A stretch of 64,000 bases of DNA from contig NZ_KL448323.1 of NCBI RefSeq assembly GCF_000709345.1, forward strand, positions 1,582,912-1,646,911. Reading direction: 5' to 3'. The number at the start of each line of letters is the position of its first letter. Position 1 is the stretch's first letter. This document shows positions 63,004-64,000 of this stretch, one piece after another. This DNA comes from Polaromonas glacialis. Its GTDB lineage: Bacteria > Pseudomonadota > Gammaproteobacteria > Burkholderiales > Burkholderiaceae_C. The notes below the pieces were generated by a model. The model saw only the letters and a program-made list of their open reading frames with translations. It had not been told where the DNA came from and did not search any database. The translations under genes were made by a program, and so were the position numbers.

Positions 63004-63449
63004 CATTGCCGCTGCCATTGAACGCATCGCTTTTGATGCTGGACACCAACATCATTTCAGACTTGATGCGCAATCCCAAAGGGCCGTCAAACCAACGGCT
63101 GCAGCACCTGATGGCAACCCTTCCCGACCTCAAGGTTTGCACAAGCCTGGTGGTCGATTGCGAAGTCAGCTTCGGCTTGCTGCGAAAACCGTCCAAATTG
63201 CTGAAGCAAGCGTATGCAGACTTGCTGCAGGTCATTGAAATCATGCCCCTGGATCTGTTGGTCAGCAGCCATTACGCCCATATTCGTACCCACCTGGAAC
63301 GTCTCGGCACGCCTATTGGTCCCAACGACACCCTGATTGCCGCCCACGCCCTGGCGCTGGATTGCACGCTGGTGACCGGCAACGAAGCGGAATTCCGCCG
63401 CGTGCCGGGCTTGCGGGTGGAGAACTGGCTGGTGGAGGAAAGCACATGA
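63000..63449 (+). CDS. vapC: VapC-type toxin (PIN-domain ribonuclease)
   Basis: A 149-residue PIN-domain RNase that would cut RNA when not bound by VapB. Acidic active-site residues are Asp15 (LMLDTNIISDLM), the Glu in VVDCEVSFG, and Asp in IGPNDTLIAAHAL, with TGNEAEF near the end. It lies between vapB and a third gene with four-base overlaps at both ends. Confidence 0.92.
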   Translation: MTLPLPLNASLLMLDTNIISDLMRNPKGPSNQRLQHLMATLPDLKVCTSLVVDCEVSFGLLRKPSKLLKQAYADLLQVIEIMPLDLLVSSHYAHIRTHLERLGTPIGPNDTLIAAHALALDCTLVTGNEAEFRRVPGLRVENWLVEEST

Positions 63450-63748
63450 ATTCAAACCTGACGCCCCTCACGCTGGACTTGTCCGATGAATTAATCGCCG
63501 AGTTAGCCTTTGCGGCCCAGGCGAAAGGATTGACGCTGGAGGAATGGGTAACGATTTTGGTGAAAGAAGCGATCAGTGAATTGCCCGACGATTCAACGAC
63601 ACAGACCAGCGAAAGCCAGGCGTTGGAAGAAGCAGCCAAGACGCTGACAGCCCTGGAATCTGAGGGCGATGCACCGTTCAACGCTGAAGTGTTTGAGAGC
63701 GAATTCACCAAGGCACAAGCCCAACGATCTGACACATTACAGGGATAA
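63446..63748 (+). CDS. small protein of unknown function coupled to vapC
   Basis: A 100-residue acidic protein (MNSNLTPLTLDLSDELIAEL, then AFAAQAKGLTLEEWVTILVK) with a short N-terminal part like a ribbon-helix-helix or CopG-like helix pair (residues 9-45) and a Ser/Thr/Glu-rich tail. It overlaps the vapC stop by ATGA, so it is probably translated with the toxin. It may be a second antitoxin or modulator. No family is assigned with confidence. Confidence 0.6.
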   Translation: MNSNLTPLTLDLSDELIAELAFAAQAKGLTLEEWVTILVKEAISELPDDSTTQTSESQALEEAAKTLTALESEGDAPFNAEVFESEFTKAQAQRSDTLQG

Positions 63749-63894
63749 ATCAAATCTCTAATCGCTGGTTAGAGAAGTTGGCGGCTCCAAAAATCGCTTT
63801 AGCTAGACAAATAATGTCCTGCGACACCCCCCCCCCACCCACCTTCAAAATTTATCAAAAATAAGCCTTTTGCGCACGCCAGCCGTGCGCAAGC

Positions 63895-63915
63895 AGCTAT
63901 CAAAAAAATAGTAAC
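63895..63915. repeat. dispersed palindromic repeat, copy 11
   Basis: CAGCTATCAAAAAAATAGTAAC follows GTGCGCAAG, in the same arrangement as other copies. It lies just upstream of the last gene of the window. Confidence 0.65.
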
Positions 63916-63922
63916 CAGAATC

Positions 63923-64000
63923 ATGAACCCCATCGAACACTCCCCCGGCCTGGTCGTCAACATCGCCACGCCCGATCTCAAACTCGGCGACTTCAAACTG
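63923..64000 (+). CDS. serB: probable phosphoserine phosphatase, N-terminal fragment (runs off the window)
   Basis: Twenty-six residues are visible: MNPIEHSPGLVVNIATPDLK then LGDFKL. The pattern PGLVV...TPDLKLxDFKL is the N-terminus of SerB in Comamonadaceae, which continues IAFDMDSTLI. The catalytic part is beyond the window, so the call rests on memory of this motif and on the location after mfd. The start follows a dispersed repeat; no strong ribosome site was seen. Confidence 0.55.
   Translation, partial: MNPIEHSPGLVVNIATPDLKLGDFKL

Noticed and set aside
63825..63845. Run of C residues as a phase-variation tract
   Set aside because: It is intergenic, not within a coding region, and about 80 bases from the next start. 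It could equally be a sequencing-difficult homopolymer.
1..64000. CRISPR arrays, rRNA genes or a replication origin
   Set aside because: No regularly spaced direct repeats, no rRNA-like sequence and no DnaA-box cluster were seen.

Overview
The window looks like chromosomal DNA of a GC-rich betaproteobacterium of the family Comamonadaceae, most like Polaromonas or Rhodoferax. The evidence is the protein sequences (Kbp, PhaR, RimO, RelA, PstSCAB-PhoU-PhoB-PhoR, IspD-IspF-Mfd), the abundance of Bug/TctC-type solute receptors, and a short dispersed palindromic repeat (core GCTAT-N6-8-ATAGC or GTAGC). The genus is inferred from remembered family resemblance, not from a search.

Layout. 0-9 kb holds housekeeping genes: the 5' end of rpsB, an amidase, kbp, a bifunctional NAD(P)HX repair enzyme, yggT, rnr, tRNA-Leu(CAG) and rimO. 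9.3-21.3 kb is a catabolic cluster with a divergent LysR regulator. Its content resembles the pim (dicarboxylate/pimeloyl-CoA) beta-oxidation operon: bifunctional hydratase/dehydrogenase, thiolase, two acyl-CoA dehydrogenase subunits, CoA transferase and acyl-CoA ligase, with two Bug receptors.

21.3-31.4 kb is the most coherent system: a guanidine-utilisation operon. A guanidine-I (ykkC) riboswitch lies upstream of an ABC importer (receptor, permease, ATPase), two DUF1989 proteins of the carboxyguanidine deiminase type, a biotin-dependent urea/guanidine carboxylase and an allophanate hydrolase. Upstream of the riboswitch are a sigma-54 type -24/-12 promoter and an NtrC-like site, so the operon appears to combine nitrogen-limitation control with guanidine sensing. 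Most genes overlap by ATGA. One deiminase gene carries an apparent one-base deletion.

31.4-33.0 kb is scarred: an IS21 transposase remnant, phaR, a large hairpin, a tRNA-Val 3'-end fragment and a second transposase remnant. 33.1-39.7 kb is the phosphate regulon on the minus strand (pstSCAB-phoU-phoB-phoR). A Pho box faces pstS, and a separate four-unit Pho box array faces a divergent fasciclin-domain lipoprotein gene. Next come an orphan receptor, a broken ppx and an IS630-type element with an A9 frameshift site, then tRNA-Val(GAC).

43.7-59 kb contains relA, a hydrolase, 3-hydroxybutyrate dehydrogenase, an FAD oxidoreductase/deacetylase-like/N-formylglutamate amidohydrolase group, an outer-membrane protein, a PACE transporter, a phosphoesterase, a lipid kinase, a SIMPL protein, an OmpR/EnvZ-type two-component pair and ispF-ispD. 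59-64 kb has mfd divergent from ispD, a vapBC toxin-antitoxin pair with a translationally coupled third gene, and the start of a probable serB.
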